A program made the position numbers and the translations under genes. Below are positions 54,393 through 63,955 of a DNA stretch of 64,000 nt, piece after piece. The DNA comes from Curtobacterium poinsettiae (GTDB taxonomy: Bacteria > Actinomycetota > Actinomycetes > Actinomycetales > Microbacteriaceae): contig NZ_CP106879.1 in the NCBI RefSeq assembly GCF_025677645.1, positions 1,612,001-1,676,000 of the forward strand, read 5' to 3'. Each line of letters begins with the position of its first letter. Within the stretch, counting starts at the first letter, position 1. The notes under the pieces were generated by a model. The model saw nothing but the letters and a program-made list of their open reading frames with translations, did not search any database and was not told where the DNA came from.

Positions 54393-55882
54393 GTGACGAC
54401 GGCCAGTACGACGACCACGAGGCGAACGAGGAGTTCGTCGGACACGACGAGTTCGATGGACGCGACGAGGACGGCATCCGGATCCCGGTCGGCCCCTCCG
54501 GCGACGCTCCGACCGACGCCGTGCCCTACGGTGGCGACGACGACGAGGTCCGCCGCGTCGAGGCCGCCCTGTACGCCCGCATCGGCGAACAGGCCCCGGA
54601 GCGCCGACTGACCGCCACCCGCCGTGCCGTCGAGCTGCTCGGCGACCCGCACCTGGCGTACCCGGTGATCCACATCACGGGGACGAACGGCAAGACGTCG
54701 ACCGCGCGCACCATCGAGAGCATCGTCCGGGCCCACGGTCTGCGCACCGGGCTGATGACGAGCCCGCACCTGGTGTCGATCCGGGAGCGCATCGTGGTCG
54801 ACGGCCAGCCGATCGCGGCGGACCGGTTCGTCGAGAACTGGGACGACATCGCCCCGGTGCTCGAGATCACCGACCGCGAGCTCGCCGACAAGGGCGAACT
54901 CCCGCTGACCTTCTTCGAGGCGCTCACGGTGCTCGCCCTGGCGTGCTTCGCCGAGGCGCCGGTGGACGTCGCCGTGATCGAGGTCGGCATGGGCGGCGAG
55001 TGGGACTCCACCAACGTCGTGCAGAGCCAGGTGTCGGTGTTCACGCCGATCGCCATCGACCACGCGAAGCAGCTCGGTGCCACGGTGGCCGAGATCGCCC
55101 GCACCAAGTCGGGCATCGTCAAGCCGTCGTCCGCCGTGGTGTCGAGCCGCCAGGTCCCCGAGGCCCTCGCCGAACTCGAGCGTGCCGCCGAGCTCACCGA
55201 GTCCACCCTGGCCGTCGAGGGCACGGGCTTCAGCGTCGTCGACGTCACCCCGGCCGTGGGCGGACAGCTCGTCACCGTGCAGGGCATCGCCGGCCGCTAC
55301 GACGACCTGTTCCTGCCGCTGTTCGGCCGGCACCAGGCCGACAACGCCGCCGTGGCGATCGCGGCGGTCGAGTCGTTCCTCGGTCGCGGGGCCCAGGCCC
55401 TCGACGAGGACGTCCTGTCCGAGGGCATCGCCGGCACGACCAGCCCCGGTCGCCTGCAGCCCATCGCGACCGACCCGACCGTCGTCGTCGACGCCGCGCA
55501 CAACCCGCACGGGGCGAAGGCCCTGGCCGAGGCCCTTCCGGTGGCGTTCCCGTCCGAGCACGTCGTCGGCGTCGTCGGGATCCTCGGTGACAAGGACGCC
55601 CGAGGGTTCGTCCGCGCGCTCAAGGACACCGTCGCCACGTTCGTCGTGACGCAGCCGCCGGGGGAGCGTGCGCTCGACGCGGACGAGTTCGCCCGGGTCG
55701 TCGTCGACGAGGTCGGCGAGGACCGCGTCGTCGTCGAGCCGTCCCTGGCGTCCGCACTGCAGGAAGCGCGCAGCCTGGCCGACGAGGCGGACGCCGAGGA
55801 CGCCCTCGTGCTCGTCGCGGGCTCCATCGTGATGGTGGGTGCGGTCATGGACCTCGTGCACCGCGAAGGCGAGGCGAAGTGA
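54389..55882 (+). CDS. folC: Folylpolyglutamate synthase/dihydrofolate synthase
   Basis: 497-residue Mur-ligase-like enzyme adding glutamates to folates. An acidic, unusually long N-terminal extension (about 1-55, rich in Asp/Glu) precedes the core. P-loop [11 protein letters not shown] (about 93-104), [38 protein letters not shown] and DAAHNPHG follow in the family order. The ATG at 54389 is set by the overlap with ileS. GTG of the next gene overlaps its stop. Confidence 0.95.
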   Translation: MSDDGQYDDHEANEEFVGHDEFDGRDEDGIRIPVGPSGDAPTDAVPYGGDDDEVRRVEAALYARIGEQAPERRLTATRRAVELLGDPHLAYPVIHITGTNGKTSTARTIESIVRAHGLRTGLMTSPHLVSIRERIVVDGQPIAADRFVENWDDIAPVLEITDRELADKGELPLTFFEALTVLALACFAEAPVDVAVIEVGMGGEWDSTNVVQSQVSVFTPIAIDHAKQLGATVAEIARTKSGIVKPSSAVVSSRQVPEALAELERAAELTESTLAVEGTGFSVVDVTPAVGGQLVTVQGIAGRYDDLFLPLFGRHQADNAAVAIAAVESFLGRGAQALDEDVLSEGIAGTTSPGRLQPIATDPTVVVDAAHNPHGAKALAEALPVAFPSEHVVGVVGILGDKDARGFVRALKDTVATFVVTQPPGERALDADEFARVVVDEVGEDRVVVEPSLASALQEARSLADEADAEDALVLVAGSIVMVGAVMDLVHREGEAK

Positions 55883-56295
55883 CGGACGCACCAGGTGCCT
55901 CCCGTCCGGGCCGTGCACCGCGCACCCGCAAGCCGCGCCGCGAACGCGGGGCGCAGGAGAGCCTGCTCTCGATCACGCTGGTGCTCGAGGCGATCATGTT
56001 CTTCTTCCCCATGCTCGTCGTCTTCGGCAAGGGCACGCTGCCGCCCGCCGCGGCCTTCGGCGGCGGCATCGGCGCGATCATCGTCCTCGCAGCTGCCTCA
56101 CGTCTGACGGGCAACCGAGCCGGTGTATGGTTCGGGTGGCTGCTGCAGGCGGCCATCCTCGCCACCGGGTTCATCGAACCGTTCATGTTCGCGGTCGCCG
56201 TGGTGTTCCTGGCGCTGTGGGTGTTCTGCTTCGTCAAGGGCGGTCAACTGGACCGTCAGAACGCCGCGCGCCGAGCGGCCATGGGCGAGGACTGA
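55879..56295 (+). CDS. DUF4233 membrane protein
   Basis: 138 residues: a basic N-terminus of about 28 residues and four hydrophobic segments, matching DUF4233, a family regularly found between folC and ndk in actinobacteria. GTG at 55879 overlaps the folC stop. Function unknown. Confidence 0.88.
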   Translation: MTDAPGASRPGRAPRTRKPRRERGAQESLLSITLVLEAIMFFFPMLVVFGKGTLPPAAAFGGGIGAIIVLAAASRLTGNRAGVWFGWLLQAAILATGFIEPFMFAVAVVFLALWVFCFVKGGQLDRQNAARRAAMGED

Positions 56296-56330
56296 CCACC
56301 ACATTCGACCCCGAACACAGGGAGTACTGC

Positions 56331-56750
56331 GTGTCCGACTTCGAAGAGACCCTCGTCCTCGTCAAGCCCGACGGCGTCGCCCGCCAGCTGACCGGTGAGA
56401 TCCTCCGCCGGATCGAGGCGAAGGGCTACGAGCTCGTCGACCTGAAGATGCTCACCGCGCCGCGCGACCTGCTCGACGCGCACTACGAGGAGCACCAGGG
56501 CAAGCCGTTCTTCGAGCCGCTCGTCGAGTTCATGCAGTCCGGTCCCGTCGTCGCCGTGCGCGTCGCGGGCAACGGTGCGATCGCGGGCTTCCGCTCGCTC
56601 GCCGGCACCACCGACCCGACCTCGGCCGCACCCGGCACCATCCGTGGTGACCTCGGTCGCGACTGGGGCCTCAAGGTGCAGCAGAACCTGGTCCACGGTT
56701 CGGACAGCCCCGAGTCGGCCGCGCGCGAGCTCGCGCTCTGGTTCGCCTGA
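56331..56750 (+). CDS. ndk: Nucleoside diphosphate kinase
   Basis: 139-residue cytoplasmic enzyme transferring phosphate between nucleoside di- and triphosphates. Lys12 (LVKPDGV) and catalytic His122 (NLVHGSDS) are present and the length is canonical. GTG start at 56331; the preceding CAGGGAG at 56318-56324 is the ribosome site. Confidence 0.97.
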   Translation: MSDFEETLVLVKPDGVARQLTGEILRRIEAKGYELVDLKMLTAPRDLLDAHYEEHQGKPFFEPLVEFMQSGPVVAVRVAGNGAIAGFRSLAGTTDPTSAAPGTIRGDLGRDWGLKVQQNLVHGSDSPESAARELALWFA

Positions 56751-56764
56751 ACGACGGGGACGAC

Positions 56765-57613
56765 GTGACGAACAACGACCGACCCACCAAGAACGAGCGT
56801 CGTCAGCACGCTCGAGAGGTCGCACGGCAGCGCGCCGACGCCGAGAAGCGTCGCAAGCGCCGCAACAAGTGGTTCCTGCAGGGCGGCATCGGCCTGGGGA
56901 TCGTGGCGATCGCCGCGATCATCGCGATCGTCGTGGTGAACGTGAACAACGCGCCCGTGGTGTCCGCAGCGGGGCCGAAGAACATGGCCACCGGTGCGAT
57001 CCAGTTCACCGGCCAGGACGGCGAGGTCACCCCGGTGACGACGCCGGCCGTCTCCGCGACGGGCTCGGCCTCGCCGGTCCCGACGGCGAACAGCGACGGC
57101 GCCGTGACGGTCACCGAGTACGTCGACTGGGCCTGCCCGGTCTGCAAGCAGTTCGAGGCGGCCTACTCCGACCAGATCCTCGACAAGGTGAAGTCGGGCG
57201 ACGCGACCCTGGCGATCCAGCCGGTGTCGATCCTCGACCGCAGCTACGCGGGCTCCCGCTACGCCAGCCGTGCCGCGAACGCCGCCATGTGCGTGGCGAA
57301 CTACGCGCCGGACAAGTTCCTCGACGTGCAGACGCAGTTCTTCGAGAACCAGCCGGCGGAGGGCACCAAGGGCCTGACCAACTCCGAGATCGCGAAGCTC
57401 GTCAAGGCAGGCGGCGCGACCGGTTCGGACCTGTCCGAGTGCCTGTCCACCGAGCAGTTCAAGGGCTGGGTGACGAAGTCCACGCAGGCCGTCACCACGA
57501 ACGAGGCGCTCGCGGGCGCGCAGGGCTTCGGCACGCCGACGATCGTCGTCGACGGCAAGCGCCTGGACGACCTGAGCACCGTCATCACCGCGATCGACGC
57601 CGCGGTGAAGTAG
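56765..57613 (+). CDS. Membrane-anchored DsbA-like thioredoxin-fold protein (CPVC)
   Basis: 282 residues: a long basic cytoplasmic N-terminus (about 1-38), one membrane helix (about 39-62) and an extracytoplasmic thioredoxin-like domain with active site WACPVCKQF and the cis-proline loop GTPTIVVDG. It resembles actinobacterial DsbA/MSMEI-type oxidases that form disulfides in exported proteins. GTG start 14 nt after ndk. A paralogue is encoded convergently downstream, followed by a VKOR gene. Confidence 0.9.
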   Translation: MTNNDRPTKNERRQHAREVARQRADAEKRRKRRNKWFLQGGIGLGIVAIAAIIAIVVVNVNNAPVVSAAGPKNMATGAIQFTGQDGEVTPVTTPAVSATGSASPVPTANSDGAVTVTEYVDWACPVCKQFEAAYSDQILDKVKSGDATLAIQPVSILDRSYAGSRYASRAANAAMCVANYAPDKFLDVQTQFFENQPAEGTKGLTNSEIAKLVKAGGATGSDLSECLSTEQFKGWVTKSTQAVTTNEALAGAQGFGTPTIVVDGKRLDDLSTVITAIDAAVK

Positions 57614-57630
57614 CACTCTCCGAACGACCG

Positions 57631-57664
57631 ACGGCCCTCGCTCCCATCCGGGAGCGGGGGCCGT
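57631..57664. terminator. Bidirectional terminator between the two DsbA-like genes
   Basis: Stem ACGGCCC-TCGCTCCC with GGGAGCG-GGGGCCGT around an ATCC loop, in the 70-nt convergent gap. Confidence 0.75.
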
Positions 57665-57683
57665 TCGTCGTGAGCGGAGAAGG

Positions 57684-58547
57684 CTAGGACGCCCGGCTGT
57701 GCTCCCGGACGAACGCCGCGAACGCGTCGACGTCGGCGAGCAACGTCGCGCCGTCCGCGTTGTACTGCTCGCCGTCGACGATGATCGTCGGCGTGCTCGT
57801 GATCCCGTCGAGCGACGAGTTCGGCACCGGGTCGTTCATCGCCCGGTTCGTGGCGTCGGCGACCCACCCGGCGAAGTCCTGCCCGGTGATGCACGGTGGC
57901 ACGGCCGGGTCCGTCGCTCCGGCTTCGCGCGCCAGGGACGCCAGCTCGTCGTTCGTGAGTCCGCGCGTGCTCTCCGACGGCTGGTGATCGTAGAGCGAGG
58001 TGTTGAACGCCAGGAACGCGTCCGGGTCGTGGTCCGCGACGCACGCGGCAGCCGCGGCGGAGCGGGTCGAGTACCGCGATCCGAGCGACACGCGGTCGAG
58101 CAGCCCGAGCGGGTGCAGCTCGAGGGTCGCGGTGCCGTCCTCGACCCACTGCCGGATCCGGGGCATCTGGGCCGTCTCGAACTGGTTGCAGTACGGGCAC
58201 ATGTAGTCCGCGTAGATCGTGATCGCGGTCTTCGAGCCGTCCTGCTCGGTGGGCGTCGGCGTCCCGCCGTCGGGCACCGCCCTCGTCTCGACGGGCACGA
58301 TCCTGCCGTGCACCCCGGTGAGCAGGACGCCGTCGCTCGCCGCGTTCCGCGGACCCGGCCCAGCGGGCTGCACGGAGTTCGCGATCACCAGGACGACCAC
58401 CGCGACCACCGCGAGGCCGCCGACGATGATCCCGCTGATGCCGAGTGTGCGACGGCGGCGTCGGCGCGACTGCTCCGCCGCCCGTGCCGCTCTTGCGCGT
58501 TCCCGCGCGGCCAGCCGGCGCGCGCTGCTGCTCTCGATCTCGCTCAT
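57684..58547 (-). CDS. Membrane-anchored DsbA-like thioredoxin-fold protein (CPYC)
   Basis: 287 residues with an Arg/Ala-rich cytoplasmic N-terminus, a membrane helix (about 35-58), and a DsbA-like domain with active site YMCPYCNQF and cis-proline STPTIIVDG. It shares layout with the CPVC paralogue. Gene order with the VKOR 31 nt upstream on the same strand suggests it is the partner re-oxidised by VKOR. Confidence 0.9.
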   Translation of the reverse strand: MSEIESSSARRLAARERARAARAAEQSRRRRRRTLGISGIIVGGLAVVAVVVLVIANSVQPAGPGPRNAASDGVLLTGVHGRIVPVETRAVPDGGTPTPTEQDGSKTAITIYADYMCPYCNQFETAQMPRIRQWVEDGTATLELHPLGLLDRVSLGSRYSTRSAAAAACVADHDPDAFLAFNTSLYDHQPSESTRGLTNDELASLAREAGATDPAVPPCITGQDFAGWVADATNRAMNDPVPNSSLDGITSTPTIIVDGEQYNADGATLLADVDAFAAFVREHSRAS

Positions 58548-58578
58548 CGATCCCGAGCGTAGGGGCAGCGGGGACGGC

Positions 58579-59181
58579 TCAGAAGCTGGTGAGGACCGCG
58601 GGGAACTTGATGATGATCGTGACGATGATGACCAGGTAGTTCGCCAGGGCGAACGCCCAGCTGAAGGGCAGGAGCGATCGCCCGACGCGCTGCGCCCCGG
58701 CGCCGAAGCGACCCTGCGCCATGTTCCAGATCGTGAACACCCAGAACATCGGGATGGTCATCGACCACACGAGCATGCACCACGGGCACAGGGCGCCGAT
58801 GACGAAGACGGTCTGCGTGAACAGCCAGGTCACGAACACCCACGCCAGGAAGACACCGGTGTTGAACGTGATCCAGAACCAGCGCGAACCGTTCCGGAAC
58901 CCGGCGAGCAGCAGCACCGCGACGGCGATCGGGGCGACGAACCCCATGACGCCGAGCAGCGGGTTCGGGAAGCCGAACAGGTGCCCCTGCCAGCTGGCCA
59001 TCACGTCGGAGCAGTTGATGAACGGGTTCACGTCACAGCTGAGGACGGCCTTCGGGTTCTCGTACTTCGTGAACTCGTCGAGGACGAGCCGGAACGAGCC
59101 GAACAGGCCGACGATCCCGGTGACGAGCAGGAAGACCGCCATCGCGATCGGACGACGGGGGGCAGGTGCGGACGCGGTCAC
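58579..59181 (-). CDS. Vitamin K epoxide reductase (VKOR) family protein
   Basis: 200 residues with about five membrane helices. The conserved loop cysteines lie in LSCDVNPFINCSDVM and the quinone-site CXXC is ALCPWCM. Bacterial VKORs, including that of Mycobacterium, replace DsbB, passing electrons from DsbA to quinone. Start: the GTG at 59181 (VTASAPAPRRP); the frame is open farther upstream but overlaps the rne promoter region. Pairs with the CPYC protein encoded downstream. Confidence 0.9.
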   Translation of the reverse strand: MTASAPAPRRPIAMAVFLLVTGIVGLFGSFRLVLDEFTKYENPKAVLSCDVNPFINCSDVMASWQGHLFGFPNPLLGVMGFVAPIAVAVLLLAGFRNGSRWFWITFNTGVFLAWVFVTWLFTQTVFVIGALCPWCMLVWSMTIPMFWVFTIWNMAQGRFGAGAQRVGRSLLPFSWAFALANYLVIIVTIIIKFPAVLTSF

Positions 59182-59528
59182 GCGGTCATCATCGCATGCG
59201 GGTTCCGGTGCTTTCCGGGTGCGGCATGCGATAATGCCTGGAGGTCGTGCGGCCAACCGCACACCGAAGAGAGCTTTCCGAGTGACGCCCCACCGGGCCG
59301 AACCCGGACGATCCGGTGCGGTGAGAGCGCACTGTGGTCGGGCAGCGTCACTCCGACGCCGAGCCGGACCGGGCCGGGTGCCCGGACCGGAACGGGCGCG
59401 GACGCAACGAGAAGTTGACGCGGACCGATCACGAGACAGCGAGCGCGGGGGCGTCGACGCCGCCCGCCACGACACAGAATTCCCGCCACCCGAAGGGGTG
59501 CGAGTGGGGCCGAGGAGTGCACCAGTCC
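59182..59528. other. rne leader and promoter region
   Basis: 347 nt between the VKOR start and rne. TGCGATAAT at 59227-59235 is an extended -10 pointing at rne, which would give a leader of about 290 nt. No terminator or convincing small ORF; several short GC inverted repeats (for example GGCCGGGTGCCCGG around 59371) are present. Such a long leader would suit autoregulation by RNase E. Confidence 0.5.
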
Positions 59529-62489
59529 ATGGTGGAGCAGAACAACGACAACACGACCAACGACGAGAACGCGCCGAAGCGCCGGAGCCGCCTGTTCGGC
59601 GGCCGCCGCGCTCGGTCCTCCGGCCAGGAGGCCCGTGGGGGCGCCGAGCAGGCACCCCACGCCGACGAGACCCTCGCGCTGACGGGCGGCGCTGACGCCC
59701 GTCCCGCGGCCAGCGTCGCGTCGGCCGGTTCGCCGGACTCTCCCGGATCGCCGGACTCGCCCGACTCCCCGGCCTCGCCGGCGTCGCCCGTCGAGCCGAC
59801 CGACACCGAGGCGGTCTCCGTCGCGGTCGAAGCCGTCGCCGACAGCGGTGCCGAGCCGCATGACGTGAGCACGCTGACCGGTGACCTGCCGGTCGTGACG
59901 GGCGACCGGTCGGGCAGCGCGACCGACGGGGCGGACGCGGGCCGCGCCTCCCGTCCGGCCGACGCCGCACCGACGGCCGAGGCGAGCGACGACGCCGCGC
60001 CCGCCGACGAGCCGTTCGTGCCGAAGGCCACGAGCACGCTCAGCCTGATCTTCCACGCGCCGGTGCTGCCGGAGCTGCCGCAGCGCGCGCCCCGGTTCGA
60101 CCGTGACCGTGACCGTGACCGTGACGAGGACGACCGCTACGACCGCGAGGACCGTTTCGATCGCGACGACCGCGACGACCAGGGCGGCTCGCGCCGTCGC
60201 TCGCGTCGCCGTGGTTCGAGCGCCGACCGCGAGGCCCGCGAGCCGCGCGACCACCAGGAGCCGCGCCGCCGCGAGCCGGAGCTCATCACCGAGCCGCAGC
60301 GCATCAAGGGCTCGACCCGGCTCGAGGCGAAGAAGCAGCGCCGCCGTGACGGCCGCGACGCCGGACGCCGCCGCCAGGTCGTCAGCGAGGACGAGTTCCT
60401 CGCCCGCCGCGAGAGCGTCGACCGCCAGATGATCGTCCGCTCCAGCTCGTCGACGATCGAGATCGGCGTGCTCGAGGACGGCATCCTCGCCGAGCACTAC
60501 ATCACCAAGTCCGAGAACGTGTCGCTCATCGGCAACGTCTACCTCGGCAAGGTGCAGAACGTCCTGCCCTCGATGGAGGCCGCGTTCGTCGACATCGGTC
60601 GTGGCCGGAACGCCGTGCTCTACGCCGGTGAGGTCGACTGGAACTCCGTCGAGACCGGCAACCACGGTCGCCGCATCGAAGCAGCGCTCAAGCCGGGCGA
60701 CAAGGTTCTCGTGCAGGTCACGAAGGATCCGGTCGGCCACAAGGGCGCCCGCCTCACCAGCCAGATCTCCCTGCCGGGCCGCTACCTGGTCTACGTGCCG
60801 AACGGCTCGATGAACGGGATCTCGCGCAAGCTGCCGGACACCGAGCGTGCCCGACTGAAGAAGATCCTGAAGGAGGTCCTGCCGGAGCACGCGGGCGTCA
60901 TCGTGCGCACGGCTGCCGAGGGCGCGACCGAGGAGCAGCTCACCCGCGACGTGCAGCGCCTGACCAGCCAGTGGGAGGCCATCCAGAAGAAGGTCGCCGG
61001 TGGTCACGCCCCGGTGATGCTGCACTCCGAGCCCGACCTGCTCATCAAGATCGTCCGCGACGTCTTCAACGAGGACTTCACGAAGCTGATCATCGACGGC
61101 GAGGCCGCCGGCGGCACCATCGACGAGTACCTGTCGGCCGTCGCCCCGGACCTCAAGGACCGCGTCGTCCGGTACGAGGGCCCCGACTCCTTCGAGGAGT
61201 TCCGCCTCAACGAGCAGATCGACAAGGCGCTCGACCGCAAGGTCTGGCTGCCCTCCGGTGGTTCGCTCGTCATCGACCGGACCGAGGCCATGACGGTCGT
61301 CGACGTCAACACGGGCAAGTTCGTCGGCTCCGGCGGCAACCTCGAGGAGACCGTCACGAAGAACAACCTCGAGGCCGCCGAGGAGATCGTCCGGCAGCTC
61401 CGCCTGCGGGACATCGGCGGCATCATCGTCGTCGACTTCATCGACATGGTGCTCGAGGAGAACCGCGACCTCGTGCTCCGCCGTCTGGTGGAGTGCCTGA
61501 GCCGTGACCGCACGAAGCACCAGGTCGCCGAGATCACCTCGCTCGGCCTCGTGCAGATGACCCGCAAGAAGATCGGTGTCGGTCTGCGCGAGTCCCTCGA
61601 CGAGGTCAACGCCAAGATCAACGACAACAACGCCGACCCGGGCCCGAGCAAGGGTCGTCGCAAGGGCCGTGGCGGGAACGGCAACGAGAACGGCCGGTCC
61701 GGCGGCAACGGCAACGGCAACTCGGGGTCGTCGGGGTCGTCGAACGGCGCGACCAGCCAGGCGCACCAGATCACCGACGACGTGAAGAACGCGCTGTCGC
61801 GGATCGCCGCCTCGACCCTGTCGCACGACGAGCAGGAGGCGGCAGCCGCCGCGACGACCGCGACGGAGGCCACGGCGCCGTCGTCGGCCGACGCGTCGAC
61901 CGGAACGGACGGCACGGGTGGCGAGCAGCCGACCGGTTCGAAGCGCCGTCGCCGTGGCCGTGGCGGCCGCGGGGCTGACCAGCAGAGCGGAGACCAGCAG
62001 AGCGGCGACCAGCAGGCCGCTGCCGACGCCCGAGTCACCGATGCGGCGCAGACACCTGCCGCCGAGCAGTCCGATGCGCCGGAGTCGCCGGTCACCGCCG
62101 AGCCCGCCGTGATCGTCGAGCCCGAGGTGCGCGCGCCGAAGGGTGCTGCTCCGGCCGTCACCGAGCCCGCGGCCGCACCGAAGGCGAAGGCCCCGGCCCG
62201 CCGTCGCGTGAGCTCGAGCGCCACCGTGACGCCGACCGACAACACCGTGGCGATCCTGGACATCCCGATCGCCGCGGCGCCCAAGCGCGAGCCCCGCGCG
62301 GTCGCCCCGGATGCCGAGTCCCTGCTCGACTCGGTCCTCCAGGCGCTCCCGGAGCCGAAGCAGCCCGGACAGGGGCGCTCGCGCTCCCGCCGGGTCTCGT
62401 CGCCGAGCATCAGCGCTCCCGCCACGCCGACGGAGGAGCCGACCGACGACGCCGACGGCTCCGACGGCGCAGTGATCCTGGGGAACTGA
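59529..62489 (+). CDS. rne: Ribonuclease E/G
   Basis: 986 residues. The N-terminal ~270 residues are low-complexity: Ser-Pro-Asp repeats, then Asp-Arg repeats and an Arg/Glu-rich stretch. The catalytic core follows (about 280-690): S1 domain with NVYLGKVQNVLPSMEAAFVDIG, the DNase I-like part with metal-binding aspartates in VVDVNTG and VDFIDM. The Zn-link CPxCxG found after VQMTRK in most RNase E/G proteins is absent. The C-terminal ~290 residues are Gly/Asn-, Arg- and Ala/Pro-rich. ATG at 59529; GTG at 59517 is an alternative nearer the GAGGAG site. Confidence 0.93.
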   Translation: MVEQNNDNTTNDENAPKRRSRLFGGRRARSSGQEARGGAEQAPHADETLALTGGADARPAASVASAGSPDSPGSPDSPDSPASPASPVEPTDTEAVSVAVEAVADSGAEPHDVSTLTGDLPVVTGDRSGSATDGADAGRASRPADAAPTAEASDDAAPADEPFVPKATSTLSLIFHAPVLPELPQRAPRFDRDRDRDRDEDDRYDREDRFDRDDRDDQGGSRRRSRRRGSSADREAREPRDHQEPRRREPELITEPQRIKGSTRLEAKKQRRRDGRDAGRRRQVVSEDEFLARRESVDRQMIVRSSSSTIEIGVLEDGILAEHYITKSENVSLIGNVYLGKVQNVLPSMEAAFVDIGRGRNAVLYAGEVDWNSVETGNHGRRIEAALKPGDKVLVQVTKDPVGHKGARLTSQISLPGRYLVYVPNGSMNGISRKLPDTERARLKKILKEVLPEHAGVIVRTAAEGATEEQLTRDVQRLTSQWEAIQKKVAGGHAPVMLHSEPDLLIKIVRDVFNEDFTKLIIDGEAAGGTIDEYLSAVAPDLKDRVVRYEGPDSFEEFRLNEQIDKALDRKVWLPSGGSLVIDRTEAMTVVDVNTGKFVGSGGNLEETVTKNNLEAAEEIVRQLRLRDIGGIIVVDFIDMVLEENRDLVLRRLVECLSRDRTKHQVAEITSLGLVQMTRKKIGVGLRESLDEVNAKINDNNADPGPSKGRRKGRGGNGNENGRSGGNGNGNSGSSGSSNGATSQAHQITDDVKNALSRIAASTLSHDEQEAAAAATTATEATAPSSADASTGTDGTGGEQPTGSKRRRRGRGGRGADQQSGDQQSGDQQAAADARVTDAAQTPAAEQSDAPESPVTAEPAVIVEPEVRAPKGAAPAVTEPAAAPKAKAPARRRVSSSATVTPTDNTVAILDIPIAAAPKREPRAVAPDAESLLDSVLQALPEPKQPGQGRSRSRRVSSPSISAPATPTEEPTDDADGSDGAVILGN

Positions 62490-62490
62490 C

Positions 62491-63411
62491 GTGACGAACC
62501 CGGGCGACCCGCAGCAGCAGCGTGGGTACTACGGTGCGGGCTGGTCCCAGCCCGCACCGCCCGGCCCGGGTGCCCAGCAGCCCGGCGGCCCGGTGCCGCC
62601 GCAGCAGGGCGGTGTGCCGCAGTACGGCCGTCAGCCCGGTGCCGGTGCGCCGTACGCCCCGCCGCGGCCGCCCCGTGCCCCGGCCGACCCGCGCCGGGCC
62701 TTCGCGCCCGGCGCCTCGGTGACCAACACGGCCGGTGCGCTCATCGCCGTGGTGGCCCTGGTGCTCGTCGAGTTCGTGTCCGGGCTCTTCGGTCTGCTCG
62801 GCACCTCGCTCGTGGTCAGTCCGTTCCGGCACTACGGTGCCGGCACGAGTCTGCTCGGCAGCTTCACGACCGGGGTCTTCGTGGCACCGTTCCCGTACTA
62901 CGTGGGCGCGTTCCTGGCCATGGCGTTCCTGACGCCGATCGACCGCCGCAGCCCGCTGCCGAGGCTCCTGCTCCGCGTGGTCCTCGCCGGCGCCGCGGGC
63001 ACGGTGGCCCTGATGCTCGTCGGGGTCTTCACCGGCTCGTTCGGAGCGGCCACCGCCGGCGGTTCCCAGCTCGTCATCGACGTGCTCACGCGGCCGCTGC
63101 AGAACGGTCTGCCGTTCACCGTGATGCTCCTGGCGACCGCGACGGCGGCCTGGCTCTGGCTCGGTCGGCCGCGCCGCGGACGTGGCTCGTCGACGACTCC
63201 GGGGATGCCGGGCACCGTCCGACCCGCGGACGCGGTCCCGCCCTCGACGATCCAGCAGCCGCAGCCGCAGCAGCAGCCGCCGGCACCGTACGGGCAGGGG
63301 CGTGTGCAGCCCGACCCCCACGGCCAGTACGGCGGGCAGTACGGCGCCGGGCCGCGCCCAGACCAGCAGCAGCCTCCGGCGAACCCCTGGGGCGGTCCAG
63401 CGCCCCGCTGA
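62491..63411 (+). CDS. Pro/Gln-rich membrane protein, function unknown
   Basis: 306 residues: disordered N-terminus rich in Pro, Gln and Gly (about 1-70), four hydrophobic segments (about 75-230, including VTNTAGALIAVVALVLVEF), and a disordered Gln/Pro C-terminus. GTG start one base after the rne stop, so the two are likely co-transcribed. I recall DUF6264-like proteins with this shape but cannot confirm it. Confidence 0.75.
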   Translation: MTNPGDPQQQRGYYGAGWSQPAPPGPGAQQPGGPVPPQQGGVPQYGRQPGAGAPYAPPRPPRAPADPRRAFAPGASVTNTAGALIAVVALVLVEFVSGLFGLLGTSLVVSPFRHYGAGTSLLGSFTTGVFVAPFPYYVGAFLAMAFLTPIDRRSPLPRLLLRVVLAGAAGTVALMLVGVFTGSFGAATAGGSQLVIDVLTRPLQNGLPFTVMLLATATAAWLWLGRPRRGRGSSTTPGMPGTVRPADAVPPSTIQQPQPQQQPPAPYGQGRVQPDPHGQYGGQYGAGPRPDQQQPPANPWGGPAPR

Positions 63412-63424
63412 GCCCGTTCGCGGC

Positions 63425-63545
63425 CCCTCGCACGGTGCGACGCCCCGCCGCGTCACCGCCGCCCCCTTCGAGCCGTGCGGGGTTCCGTACTCGGTGCGCC
63501 GGTCTCCGCGTCGCACCGAACCCGGAACCTCGCACCGTTCGCGCG
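63425..63545. repeat. Dispersed palindromic repeat, copy D
   Basis: About 120 nt with GTGCGGGGTTCCG (63475-63487) mirrored by CGGAACCTCGCAC (63523-63535) and inner GTGCG/CGCAC half-sites, the same fold as copy C. It fills much of the 216-nt gap between the Pro/Gln-rich gene and the DUF4031 gene. Confidence 0.75.
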
Positions 63546-63627
63546 GCCCTGCGAGCCGGCGGTGCACCGTGTGCGGCGCCGGGCGGGGCGGACGCACGCC
63601 GCGCCTCCCGGGCGCCCGGACGCGCGG

Positions 63628-63900
63628 TCAGATGCTGCGCTTGTCCCGCTGCGCCACGCGCAGCCCACTGCGGATCAACCGCAGCACGAGCTCGCGACCG
63701 GTCACGGCCGAGGCACCGGCGGCCACGAGTTCGTCGTACCGCGCGAGCGGGACGTCGTAGTGGTCGTGGTCGAACGCACGCCGCGGCACACCGGCCCGCG
63801 CGGCGAACGCGTGGAGTTCCGCGTAGGATTCATCACTGACGAGGTGCGACCACAGTGTGTCGTGGGCGGGCCACGTCGGTGGGTCGATCAACACGGTCAC
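63628..63900 (-). CDS. DUF4031 protein
   Basis: 90 residues matching DUF4031: MTVLIDPPTWPAHDTLWSHLVSDESYAELHAFA, then RRAFDHDHYDVPLARYDELVAAGA. Conserved His and Asp residues hint at a metal or nucleotide site, but the function is unknown. The GTG at 63900 follows TACGAT (minus strand, 63912-63907) by 6 nt, consistent with a leaderless mRNA. Confidence 0.88.
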   Translation of the reverse strand: MTVLIDPPTWPAHDTLWSHLVSDESYAELHAFAARAGVPRRAFDHDHYDVPLARYDELVAAGASAVTGRELVLRLIRSGLRVAQRDKRSI

Positions 63901-63925
63901 CGTGCAATCGTACGGGTGTCGCCGT

Positions 63926-63955
63926 TTGACCGGACCCAGGGTGATCGAGTATTCT
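63926..63955 (+). promoter_or_regulatory. Sigma-70-like promoter reading out of the window
   Basis: TTGACC (63926-63931), 18-bp spacer, TATTCT (63950-63955). In actinobacteria rne is commonly followed by rplU-rpmA, so this is probably the ribosomal protein L21 promoter; the gene itself is outside the window. Confidence 0.7.

Noticed and set aside
60103..60130. GACCGT hexamer repeats in rne
   Set aside because: In-frame Asp-Arg low-complexity coding sequence typical of RNase E tails, not a regulatory repeat.
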